Below are positions 31,952 through 42,639 of a DNA stretch of 64,000 bases, piece by piece. The stretch's first letter is position 1, and every line of letters begins with the position of its first letter. The stretch is from Lepidodermella squamata. Lineage: Eukaryota > Gastrotricha. The DNA is taken from positions 1,364,001 to 1,428,000 of the forward strand of contig JBLDXI010000030.1 in the NCBI GenBank assembly GCA_047495785.1. The letters are read 5' to 3'. The translations under genes were made by a program, and so were the position numbers. Below the pieces are notes generated by a model, which was given only the letters and a program-made list of their open reading frames with translations, was not told the origin of the DNA and made no database searches.

Positions 31952-33526
31952 TGCAAAAAATTGAAAGTACTAACTGGTCAATTTTATCCAAACGACCGTG
32001 CTGATATTTAAGCTCTAGATAGAGCGGATGTAGGCGATTTTCAAATATTTGCGCACGAATAATACATCGTTTTTTACCACTATAAGCGAAGTATCCCTTC
32101 CGGAAAATCCATCCTGTTCTGAGCTTTGCCATCATTTGTCGAGTGCTCCAGCGATTACTCATCGGTATCCACGCGATTTCTCTTCTCTCAATAAATTGGA
32201 ATTCAATCACATATAAATTATCTTATTCAATTGAATTTTATAAGTATAAATGATGAATAAAGCACGAGCAGTTAACCTCGAAAGATGATTCCACGCCGCT
32301 ACCGATATTCCCACTTATCAAAGTCATAACTGCGACTTTGATAACCTCAACTTTCCAAAGATGTCTTGATATCACGAATCAAATGACCTGCGCGGACATG
32401 AGCCAAGGGTCCTGCGTGACTAGGCGAAGTAAAAACGCAACGCCTAGTATCTTCATGGTCCCATGTGCGAAATGCGTCAATTATCAATGCCGGCAGTGTC
32501 ATAGTCGCACATAGGCTTCGTATCATTTTCTCACGAACTCAAAAATGTGAAAAGTAAAACAATTGTGAATTTTGCAATTGTGGGTAAGGAAATATTTTTC
32601 CTTCATCTGCATTTCTCGTTCCTTGTTTGCTATTGAAAAGGACTAAGGCCTATTCATATAAGCTACAGTTTGATGAAGGCAGTCGGAAAACAGTAGCCGT
32701 GAAAGAACGGCATGAGCGAACAAAGATCTATCAACCATGATAGTGGAGAAGATTCGATCACAGCAAAGCCGAGGCGACCATTCCCATAGCCCGAATCATG
32801 TTAATTGCGACTATACCTACTATAGATCTAGGATCGTTGATCGCCCCTAGGTTCAGGCTCATCGTAATTATTCGAACAATTTAATTCGCACATCGAAAAC
32901 AACAACAGCTGAACAACAAACGGCACCCACTCCATCGAGGGATAACGAACATGGGCGGTAAAAAACCGAGCTATCAACTCTTCTCTCGAATTTCCTTTTT
33001 CAGCGGTCAATTTATGCTGTTTTTCAATTTAATCAACATGTCTTTGCCACAATTTTCGCCATCGTCGTGAGTTTGCCATCAATTACCGAAGATTTTTCAC
33101 AATTTTATTTGTTGTCTAAGTTATATGTCACCGCTGCCAGCGTGAAGGATTTCGGCCTGAGTTGAACTTGCGGAAATCGCTGTCCAAAGATCTGCGTAAC
33201 GTTAAAGGCGATTTCGGAAGACTAATGGATGTCGTAGCCCCGAAACAGAGAGCTGCTGCTTTGTTCTATAGGTACATAAGTTCAATCGGTCCTTAGAGGT
33301 GTACATGGCCAAATTCCAAACGGGAGACCCTTACGACGACTGTCCTTATCCTTACCATTTCAGCTGTCCTACTTGGCTATGCATTTTCGCTTGATTTTCG
33401 CAAATAGTATGCGGTAGACGCATATGCCCAACTTCAGTTGTGCCAACATGGTTCTGCCGCTGTCAGCATCATCTTTCATCCTTCCATTTAGATAATTTTT
33501 GGAATTATAATTTCCCATAGAGCGAA
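31952..33526. other. Intergenic stretch, no gene recognised
   Basis: The 5' flank of LGIC-D up to about 32100 still resembles that of LGIC-C (TTTTCAAATATTT words). The rest contains only short open frames without known motifs and no clear transposon ends. A few GC-rich, open patches at 33130-33360 could be relic exons, but I cannot join them. Confidence 0.35.
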
Positions 33527-33927
33527 ATGAACAAGCTAGTTTTATTGACCGTTACTGTGGTAAGTTTTTGAAATGAAACATTCAACAGCTAAATTCTTGA
33601 TTTTGTAATCTATTCAAGGCATTGATTGTTGTGTGGACCGTCGAACTGGGAGAAGGAAAGAAACATACGAAAGACGATTCTGTTGTCAAGCCTGTTTCAG
33701 GAGAGGATGCTTCGAATGGGAAGGCTGGAAACGCAAAGAATGTAAAGGGAAAGGGTGGGAAGCAGGCTGGGAAAACGGCTGGAAACAGCAAATCGAAAAA
33801 CGGCGGAAAGTCGAAAAAAGAGCATAAGAGTGACAAATCAGGACACAGCCATAAAGGTGGGAAATCGAAAACGAATCATAAAGGCGGGAAAAGGGGAAAA
33901 TTCACATCAACACAAACAATGAAATGA
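33527..33927 (+). CDS. Small secreted Lys/Gly/Ser-rich protein
   Basis: Two exons, 33527-33559 and 33619-33927, give 113 residues. The ATG at 33527 opens a signal peptide split by the intron (MNKLVLLTVTV then ALIVVWTVELGEG). The mature part is very basic, built of Lys, Gly, Ser, Asn and His in loose repeats such as KGGKQAGKTAGNSKSKNGGK and HSHKGGKSKTNHKGGKRGK. No cysteines. Such low-complexity cationic secreted peptides occur as matrix, cuticle or antimicrobial proteins, but nothing here tells which. Donor GTAAGT and the acceptor ATTCAAG support the model. Confidence 0.65.
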
Positions 33928-34617
33928 GTCATGACTGGTCGTCCTACACATCAGGAATATGCTATGATGCGGATCGATCGAAATCACTGAACATTTCGGT
34001 TTTGTGTCGGCTTTTATGTGGTAAGGTAAGGTGACGGTTAGTTTTACTCTTTGTGAAATATTATTGAGTAAGATCTGAAGATTGAACCTTGAATAAGTTC
34101 CTCCCATAACCCGGAATAACTCGAATCTGCTTTCCATATTGCTTATACTTGTTTTCATTGTCTCTTGCGCATAGTAAAATTGGAAAAAGAATCTTCATTT
34201 CAGCAAGAAGATGTCTTCTAAGGGTGTCTTTTGTTTTCATCGTATTGCGAAATTCATGATGCCGAAGCTGCCATTGAACCTTCACAATTTGGAAATTCGC
34301 AAGGCGTGATAGGCCAAAGCTGCAATGTGTTTTGCTCCTTGCTGCTTGTTTCACCCGTTTTATGGCCAGCATGGTTTCGGTATCCCCTTCGACTACCGAC
34401 TTCGACTACGTGTGGATTTTGTGACTCGGTTGTAATATATTTTAGTTGAAGGTATCTAATATAGATTTCCAAACACGAATTCGCTGAGTGTGGCGGTGAA
34501 AAAGCTCCATGAAAACAAACATTGAATTTTGATTTACTCACGCACTCGAAAAATGGACACGTTTAAAAGTCTATAGCCGTTACGTTTAGCAAAGCTAAAT
34601 TTCGTAGGAGCGGGGCG
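33928..34617. other. Intergenic stretch, no gene recognised
   Basis: Open frames of 70-100 codons occur on both strands near 34060-34540 but overlap one another and show no known motif. I treat them as chance. Confidence 0.3.
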
Positions 34618-35836
34618 TCAACTTAGCATTAATTGAAACAAGATACAGTCAATGACTAAAATCGTAACGCCAATCACTAGGCCTGCCCCCCAAGTCGATA
34701 GCTCGAATGTACTTAGTTCATGTTCAAGACAGGAATGAGTTTCAGATACGTCAGATCATTCGCCTTGCCACATGCGACTATAGTATGGAAAGTTAGCAAT
34801 CCTCCAGCTCCAAACTTCAAAGCAACCATAAGAACTATGTAGACCAACTCGGAGGTCTCGGGAATCATGGCTGAAATCATGCCAAGGGTGACAGAATTCG
34901 CAAGGACAGCCGTTATATTCAAAGCAGACCTGAAAAAATTGTTAAATTCTTGCAAAGAATTAGTGTATCAACCCACCGATTCGCGTCGGCTGGGTCCATT
35001 ATCAGAACAGCTAATTGAAGAAGGAACAAAATGTAGGTCGGTAAGAACAATGTAGGCAGGTAATAGAAGTAATCACGTTGAAGGGTGACCTTATAGGAAA
35101 ATCGAAACAGGGGTGCAGGGCCGATGAGCTCCGACTCACTCTCCGATGTAATCGAAACAAACTTCCATATGTCTGCGCCGGAGATGAAATCTTTAGAAAT
35201 TAGAGGCGGATATAATAGAAAGATGATAACATCACTGCGTTGATAGGTCGTTATGAAGCTCAAAGCGCATGAGAATTGGTCGAAAGGAAATTTTCGAAAG
35301 GAAACAGCCTTGCAGCTTGACTCGAAGTTACCACTAGCTGAAAGGAATGCTTGAAACGTTTGATTCATACTCGTGATTTCAATCATCTCTGACTTGGTCG
35401 ACATAACGTAGGGCTCGCCACTTGCAGTGTTTTCGTGATAGATTCGCGGGAACCAAACTGGCCGCTCGTCTGGGAAATTGATTGGCAAATTGAAGGCTAT
35501 GAGGTCATTGCGACACGCCTCCTGTGATTGGCTGTATTGCAGCCTCGAACAATTAACAGGCTGCTCGCAGTTGTGGAGCCAAGACAACATCATAGATCCG
35601 ACTACGACCATACTTTTTTCGACGTCCTTGACATCAACGAATCGGTAGAAACTAAACATAGTGTTAACTGTTACAGGCTTAGGCTGTGGGCAGAGAAGCT
35701 TCACGTCGACTGGCAGATTTGGCGAGAGGATGCTAGGGTAGGTTGCGGTGAGATCATCCCAGATTTGTGAGATCGTAAGTGGCGGGGTGTCACTTGCAGA
35801 TACACTCACAACGGCGAGAATCACCAGCAAATTCAT
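34618..35836 (-). CDS. LGIC-E: short Cys-loop ligand-gated ion channel subunit, damaged or with a tiny third exon
   Basis: Exon 1 (35836-34977) starts with a signal peptide (MNLLVILAVVSVSASDT) and carries Cys-loop C175-C190 (FPFD; 14 residues between). The intron again splits the Arg codon at M2 0'; exon 2 from 34929 reads SALNITAVLANSVTLGMIS and includes M3. Read straight on, the frame stops at 34713, just before M4. Treating 34749-34712 as a 38-nt intron restores the frame through M4 (LVIGVTILVIDCILFQLMLS) and gives 377 residues. That intron is very short. A second reading is decay: YIRAIDLG, a paralogue-like motif, lies in another frame beside a six-G run. The M3-M4 loop also lacks about ten residues present in LGIC-C and LGIC-D. 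Channel family certain; functional state uncertain. Confidence 0.75.
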
Positions 35837-36312
35837 CGTTAAATCCGCGACACCGAAAGAAAAAATGATCAAAATCTGCATTGCCAAGCATTTTTCGTGA
35901 TTCAAGCTACCGGATATTGGCGATTTTCGCAATATATCTCTATATTGACATTGGGCTATTGAATTTTTACAAATTCCTAGCCTTAGAGTTGTGCTCAAAT
36001 GAAAAAAAAATCAACGTGGTGTTTCTGGGCCAAATTTTTGGACTCCGCCCTCTCCTGGATTGTGGAACCACGCGAATTAAAGGTTCCGGAAAACCGAACA
36101 GCTGCATTTTTCGTTGATTGAGCACACCCTAATTCTTGGGACTACTATTAGTCCCAACCCCAAATTACGAAATAACAAGTACATAAATTCAGCAAAAGAA
36201 TGAATTCCTGGGTGCCATGCCTCCCCTGAATCTATTGACCTTCCTTCTCTATCCAGATCAGCCAACTTCAAATCCATGGTCCAAGTATACAGTTAGTAAG
36301 GAGAGGAGGCCT
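35837..36312. other. 5' flank of LGIC-E, no further gene seen
   Basis: Short spacer with an unassigned open minus-strand frame (36277-36077). Nothing recognised. Confidence 0.3.
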
Positions 36313-36426
36313 GGAGCGAAGACCGCGGAACTGGTAGGGATAGCAAAATCGAGTCCCCCTTTGCTCTTTGACAGAGCTCACCATGTGGAACTGGTAGGGA
36401 TGATTCCTAGCAGTACTTCGCTCTCT
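36313..36426 (-). mobile_element. Short MITE of the GAGCGAAG / AACTGGTAGGGAT family
   Basis: Begins GGAGCGAAGACCGCGGAACT and ends CAGTACTTCGCTCTC; GGAACTGGTAGGGAT occurs twice inside. It matches the inverse of the element at 53577-53722 and part of 43480-43580. Flanks are similar but not identical (AGGAGAGGAGG and AAGAGGAGG), so the duplication is uncertain. Confidence 0.5.
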
Positions 36427-36699
36427 AAGAGGAGGGACCTATCGTTCGACCATCTTCAAATTTTGCGAAAAACTTAAAGGGTCCTCCATGATTATTTGCA
36501 AATGTTGGGCTCAGAATGCTCGATTTACCGCTGAGACCCAATCGGACCATTGCTTCAGTGCCCATTCGTTGAACAGATTTGATGGCATTATCGCATACTG
36601 ACTAAAATAAAATTCGGAAAAAAATATGTTGGTTATTTCCATCATCCCCTATTTATTAGGTGGATTTCATCATAATTAAAGATTGTTTTATTTTACTCA

Positions 36700-37490
36700 G
36701 GAATTAATTTCACGATAACATCAAAGCGAAAAGTAATACATCAACTATGAAAACAGAAATTCCAATAACAAGCGCCACGACGCAATCCAACCAAGCCCCG
36801 GATGTAAGTCATATTCGTATCTGGGCAGCGCTGTTGAGCCCGTGGGAAAGTCGATAGGCCACACGCGACGATCGTGTACAAAGTCAACAAGCCGCCGACT
36901 CCGAACTTGGCAGATACCACGGAAATTAACGGAAATTACAAAGTAGAAGAAAAATTTAGCCAAAAGTTCTGCCTTTCTTTGAATCTGTTGAGCTTCGTTA
37001 TTAGCCAACTTTTTATGCCTATTCTTTGGATATTTCTGATGGATTCGTCGCATGGAAGGTAAAATATAACCCATAATTATCGGGAAAATGTCGGAAATAT
37101 TATCATACTATTATCCTTTCATCAAAAAACGTTCGTATTTTTTATTTTTCTTCTTTTAATCGGGAATGAATTTTACGATAACATTAAAGCGAAGAGTATT
37201 ACATCGACTATGAATACGGAAATTCCAATAACAAGCGCCACTACGCAATCCAGGCCCCGGATGTAAGTCATATTCGTATCTGGGCAGCGCTGTTGAGCCC
37301 GTGGGAAAGTCGATAGGCCACACGCGACGATCGTGTACAAAGTCAACAAGCCGCCGACTCCGAACTTGGCAGATACCATCACTAAGACATAGACAACTTC
37401 AGAGGTCCAAGGTTTCATAGTGAAAACCATGCCCAAGGTGACTTGAATTCACTAGAACAGCGATGATATTGAAAGCAGACCTGGAAAATC
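36700..37490 (-). pseudogene. LGIC-F: broken, internally duplicated channel pseudogene
   Basis: Two tandem copies (about 460 bp apart) of the second exon of a short LGIC. The downstream copy (37160-37484) begins after acceptor TTTTCCAG with SAFNIIAVLVNS, then is frameshifted by one extra A within M2. The other frame continues VTLGMVFTMKPWTSEVVYVL through M3 and M4 (IGISVFIVDVILFALMLS). The second copy (36700-36920) keeps only M3 to M4 and has a 4-bp insertion (CCAA near 36792). The first exon is missing; a LINE relic joins just beyond the conserved intron, at 37520. Clearly a pseudogene of the LGIC-C/D/E group. Confidence 0.85.
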
Positions 37491-37499
37491 AATTCAGAA

Positions 37500-38200
37500 T
37501 TAAACTCGATACTCAAATCCAACCTTACCAGTCAGGATTGCCTTTCTTCGGTAGCTTGACGATCAGCCCGTGGAGCCAATAATCCGGCATTTCTTCATCG
37601 TTCCAAATTCGTTCGAATAATTCACGGGAAACGAAAGGTTGACATCGGCCTTCAAAAGTTCGGCTACTATTCCATCATTGCCAGCTGTTTTTCCATTTTT
37701 CAGTGCCAGGATCGCTTTGGTTGTCACGTTTAATTGATATCTGATATATAGATCTGCAGCTTTTGGCACAGGAGCGATCCTAATTTCGAGTTCGGGCATG
37801 TTGAGCACTTTTTGAAAGTTTGCTCTAGTTCCGTGGCCAACAATCGGCCGTCTGCATCCCTCACAAATTTCGAGCTATCTTTGGTCGCTCCTCCCGTAAG
37901 TTGTTTTGCGAGTCGAAACGGCTTCGACGACTTTTGCGAGTCGACTTGACGCCAAGTTGCTAGCGTACTTGCGTCATCACGCCTCGCAATTTTCTTGACC
38001 TCCTTACTTTTCGCCTCATACTTCGCTTGGAGAGATTCCCGGTCAGCCTGGTTCGCTTGTTGTAAAGCTCCGCTCTCATCGATTCGGGCCCAGGTCTCGT
38101 TCGACATCCACGGTTTACGTTTTATCGACATGTAACTGATGGTTGTGCCGGCCGTACTGGTAAAGGTAAAGGTTTGCATTTGTCGCAACTCGAAGGACAA
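37500..38200 (-). pseudogene. LINE relic (linker and start of reverse transcriptase)
   Basis: Two open segments. 38224-37730 carries the linker (KPWMSNETWARIDESGALQQ and VRDADGRLLATELEQ). 37808-37563 carries the start of the reverse transcriptase (AILALKNGKTAGNDGIVAEL, LKADVN). About 37560-37525 reads GLIVKLPKKG in another frame. Frameshifts separate them and the rest is missing. It replaced exon 1 of the LGIC-F pseudogene. Same family as 6.3-8.0 kb. Confidence 0.8.
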
Positions 38201-38339
38201 GTAAAAAGTATTTTGCTTTTGCATCTAAATTCTCGTTGAAAACCCTTTTTTACTTGACACATGTCACATTAAAATAGATTTAAACAAGCCTTTTTTTTAC
38301 AACTTATAGTCGCAGTGAACACTCCACTCCACTCCACTA

Positions 38340-38945
38340 AAGCCATTCATAATTCCGCGTCGTGACCAAATCAATTCAACATGTCGTTTGCGTTGTTGAA
38401 TAACTCAGATTTAGATTGTTTGGGTCAGTTTGAAGGTGGACGATGGCAAGAAACAAGTAATTTGCTATAACTTTTTCATTCACGTGAAAAAACTATGCTT
38501 TTTACGTGTAACCCGTCTCATTTCAAGTGACGTAAATAAACCTATATCAGAGTTATTTTATGGCGCTAATAATGATGTTTTTTACTCCAAGGCAAAAAAT
38601 GCCGAGAGCTAATTTCATTATTACTATATGAAATATTACAAAACTAATAGCCACGAAAGTAATTTGAATGAACGTAAACTTTTCATTGAAATGATCGTAG
38701 ATAGTTTTTATTGCACGAAGTTTGGAAATCATACAGATTTCATCGTTAGGTGAATTGAGTTTGAAAGTAAACAGAAAAGATAAGTGACCATTTTGATCAT
38801 AGATAATAGTAACTATGAACTATAACAATGATGGTTGAAAGTTGATAAATTTGCCCGATAAAAATATGAAAACATTTAATTTCTCGCAAACAGCTTGGTC
38901 CCAAAATCGATCAGTATTGATAGAAACAAACGTGTTGTCTCTACT
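38340..38945. repeat. Repeat R copy, split by a hAT element
   Basis: Shares ATTCATAATTCCGCGTCGTG, AACAACTCAGATT..., GTTTGAAGGTGGA and ATCAGAGTTATTTTA with 50.9, 58.5 and 63.6 kb. The copy is cut at 38945 by the hAT insertion. Host-like sequence resumes at 39716 with a repeated TCTCTACT. Confidence 0.65.
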
Positions 38946-39715
38946 CAGGGCCGGATTAACATTCGGGTGGCCCCTGGGCACTATTTGGTTGGAGGCCCTA
39001 CCCTTCATATTTTTCCGCTAAAACTAGTTTTTTCATACCTAAAGCCATGATCGAAGTCAATTTCCTCAATTTTCTGATAGAATAGAGATTCATTGAAACA
39101 AAAATTCCTTTTATAATTCAATTTTGCGTTGTATTTTGTTGCTACAAGCCGCCTGATATTGATAAATAGCCGGAGGTAACGTTAATAAGTTATTTCCCTT
39201 TTCCAACAGAATAAGCGCAATTTTGGAATATTTTCACCTTAACACGTGCGAAGCGAGAAATTTTCCAAGAAAATGACCTGAAAATCGTTTTTCTCATTCA
39301 GAAAAATCCTTGCTTTTCCCGTATCAATCTGACAGAGTCAACTCGGAAAACATTGAGGCAAGAGGATTCAACTCTAATTCATTTTTCATTCAACCCCCAA
39401 ATTATTTTACGCTTGTTCAAAATAAATTGAATAGGGAATAGGGGTGGTACCAAGTTATAAACTAAGGAAATACATGAACTGTAGAAGTTGAGGAACTAGC
39501 GAGCGCAGCAAGCAAACTTTTAGCAATATCAAAAAATACGCCCATTCGGATTATTGGAAAGGTTCTCCATTGCAAAGCTTAACGACCTAATGGAAGCCTA
39601 TACAACTTTCGGAAATTTTCAGTAAAAGGGAACATTTCACCATTTTCTGGCGGCCCCTTTTCACTGGCGGCCCCTGGGCACGTGCCCTCTGTGCCTATGC
39701 GTTAATCCGGCCCTG
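38946..39715. mobile_element. hAT non-autonomous transposon
   Basis: A 770-bp element with ends CAGGGCCGGATTAA and its inverse TTAATCCGGCCCTG (14 bp perfect); the ends also share GGCCCCTGGGCAC. It is flanked by the perfect 8-bp duplication TCTCTACT (38938-38945, 39716-39723). Sequence, end type and target length all fit hAT. No transposase frame inside. Confidence 0.92.
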
Positions 39716-39771
39716 TCTCTACTCTCCGAAGTATTCGCGAAAACGGTGATCGAGAAGCTTCGGCAAATGCT

Positions 39772-39975
39772 ATGGCCTCGCTGGATATTTCATCAAGCGA
39801 ATTCGTTGTTGGAACCGCCGCTCTTTCTGTGACTATTGAGTTGGCGAAAAAACTGCAATCCGTGCAAATGGATCTAATTGGTTGCCTACAGGAAGTTTAT
39901 ATAGGTTACCCAAATTACGCAACGATCAACAGTTCAACGATGTTCAACGACCTTGCTCGAGTTAGATATCACTAA
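39772..39975 (+). other. Open frame fragment, possibly transposase-derived
   Basis: A 67-codon frame containing EFVVGTAALSVTIELAKKLQ and MDLIGCLQEVY. The pattern, an alternation of helices around a LxxLQ motif, recalls the middle of ZMYM/hAT-like transposase proteins, but the similarity is only by eye. No flanking coding sequence found. Confidence 0.2.
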
Positions 39976-40799
39976 ACCACGCGGAGCTGATTATTTCGAC
40001 TCATTTCAGTGATGAAAGAGCGATTTGTTGCTTTTGCTGAATGAAAAAACACGCCTCTGCTGGAAGCAGCTCTGTTGGGGTGAGGGACGAGCCTTTCAGT
40101 GATGCCTTCAGACCGTGTTACACTAGCTCGTATAAAGCAAGTTTCTCATATGTTCGAGCCCGAGGGCCGTTTCGATGGGACGTCGGCCGGCCATTTGGAC
40201 GAAAATGTGGCGGTTGAGAAGTGAGTTGTAACCCGGTTTGGAATTCGCCAGGAGGTAGGATCGAAACAGACTAGCCCTGCGCGACATGTCAAAAGGTAAG
40301 GCCATATGTACAATTAACAATAATTTGTTATACTTACGTCACATTCGAGGAATCCGGGTGGCATACCGGGTTCGATGCAAGTCACAATTGTGTTTCAAGT
40401 AGTAAGTTAAGCTTTGACCCACCTCAGCTCAGCCTTGAGACTAATACACTATGGACTCGACACGCGATTACGCATCAAAAGAAGCGAGGCGAACAGCGCG
40501 CGCGCACTCATTATATCCAACAAATTTACACTAGATTTTGTATTATTTGTGCGCGGAACTCCTCCTCGGCAACACCTGTTATTCTGAAAAAAAAATTCAT
40601 AACAATGAAATTCAGGACTTTATCTAGCGACTGATATAAATTTTGCTTAAAATTATTGCTCCAAAATATTTGATTTCAACTCTTGAAATAACAACATCTG
40701 AGACAAAATTACACTGTTGCAAAGGCTTGTGGCCCTGAAAAGAGCTGGTCATTTCACGCCATTGAGGCGAAAAAACAACTCCTAGCCACCTACTGCTTC

Positions 40800-42633
40800 T
40801 TGCCACGACCTAGCCCTGAAGGCCTGAAGACGAAGAACTGCCAGTTGCATTGTAAAGCCGCACTCGCAACGGCAACGCGTCGATCGCCTCGTGGTCTCGG
40901 TTGTAGAGGACGGCGCGCGATTGCGACCAAGGTCGGCTGGAAGACACACTTTGAGCAAATTAGCAGCTTTGATTTTTGCAAGCGCTTCCTTCTTCAGCTT
41001 ACGCATGGTGGTATTAAAGCGAATGCCGCCGGTGTGTTTTTCCACACTGACATTAGAGCCACCATGAATGCCAAACTGGCGATTAGCCACTTAGCCGCGT
41101 AAACCAAAATGTCAAAAACTGGTTGGTTTCCCGCCCCCGCATTGGCGAAATTGGCTAAAGAGCTGCTCGAGACCGTCTTGATTAAATCGATTAGCCATCA
41201 CAAACGGAACGTTCAGTTGAAGACATAATCGGGCGACTTTGGGAAAATTGGTCGATGTTAGAATGAACCCCTTGAATTTGGCTTCATTAAAAGCCGTACT
41301 ATAATTTCGCTGGCTGTTTTCGCGATTCCTATCTTGCAATGCTGTTAGTCGATGAACGAACTCAGTCTCCAGCCAAGCGAGACGAGGGTCGTCGCCAGAG
41401 GTGTAAGGCTCAAGGGCTGGATTTCTCCTTCGCCCGTTCGTAGGTAGAACCGTTCAAACAATCAAACCAGTCATTGAAGAGTTGGCAAAATTCGGCTGTG
41501 GCTTTCTCATTTTTGAGGGGAAGCAGCGTTGAGAAAGATGGTGTGGACGTGGTGGCGAGTGACACGAGGAATCATTCGCCACTGCTGCTTTTTGTCCCAA
41601 TCGAAAAGCGCTCGAATAAGGTCCCAGCTGACGCAGCCGCCGTTAGTCATCATAAACCGCTTGTGAAGAACGTTATTTCGAGCACATTTCAATAGATGGG
41701 GAACATCTATTAAAATGTAGATGTCCCACTCGGGGTTGCAAGGGTGCTTGAACCAGTCGCCACCAACGCTGTTGATCCATGACCAATTGGTTCCACCGCC
41801 ACCCATGACAGTGCAAATTACGCGCGAGCAGCCGATCTCGTACAAACGACAGCATGACTCGGGGATAGCTTGGTGCATAAATGCAGCGCCGCATTTTTTG
41901 GTGACTGGGTAGTCGGCGATGTTGACTTGCAAGCCAGTTTGAACATAAGTCGCAATGAAACTGAGCATGTTTTCAGCTCGTTGATTCGGATCGTCCAATG
42001 CCATTCTGACAGTTTGGCCATCTCGGGTTGGGGTGGATTTCACGGCCCTTGAAACACTGACTTAATCGCACGACAGAATGAAGAGGCCTTTTTTGCTGTT
42101 GAAGTCGCCGTTCATTTCTGCTTATTCTTAAAGCAGCTTGTAAGCAACATCGGACTGCCCGCCCCAATACTCAACGGCTAAAAGGCTGTAGATAACGCTC
42201 GGACGGCAAGACGAAGCGTACAAATAGTAGGAAGCCGAGGGACTTCGTAAATGAAGCGCCATCGCGTAGGCAACAAATTTGTCACTGAAATGGTGGTGCT
42301 TAGGATCTTTAACGCGAAGTTCTAGTTGTTCTTCGAAAAATTCTAAATTCTGAATCTTGAATTTCGGCGGTGGATTGCGTCAGTTTTGCCTCCAGCTCCG
42401 CAACGCGAGATACTAAAAACAGAATTTTTGAATTAATTAAAAAATTAAATTAAATTAAGGAAAACTAAGGTTGATTTTTTAAGGAACAAACTAACCTGGA
42501 TAGCCAAAAGAAGACATATGCGACACAAAATCGGCAACAATAGCCAACGTATCGACGGACGATGATGGAGGTGGCGTGGGAAATGGGGTCGAGCAAAATC
42601 GAGGGATGGAATTGACGGTTTCACCGAGCGGAA
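40800..42633 (-). pseudogene. P-element/THAP9-like transposase relic
   Basis: Minus-strand pieces in order. Exon 42633-42496: Pro/Ser-rich, ending MSSFGYP. Then from 42412: ELEAKLTQSTAEIQ, a coiled-coil-like start, continuing in another frame with HHHFSDKFVAYAMALHLRSP. 42043-41507: YILIDVPHLLKCARNNVLHK, WDLIRALFDWDKKQQWRMIP. 41440-41112: YTSGDDPRLAWLETEFVHRL and ANRFNQDGLEQLFSQFRQCG. These are landmarks of P-element-type transposases: an Asp-centred RNase H core with a DxPHLLK motif and a C-terminal NQDxLE-FxxxR motif. Two or more frameshifts break it, and no THAP zinc finger is visible at the N-terminus. Dead copy. Confidence 0.82.
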
Positions 42634-42639
42634 CTGTAA

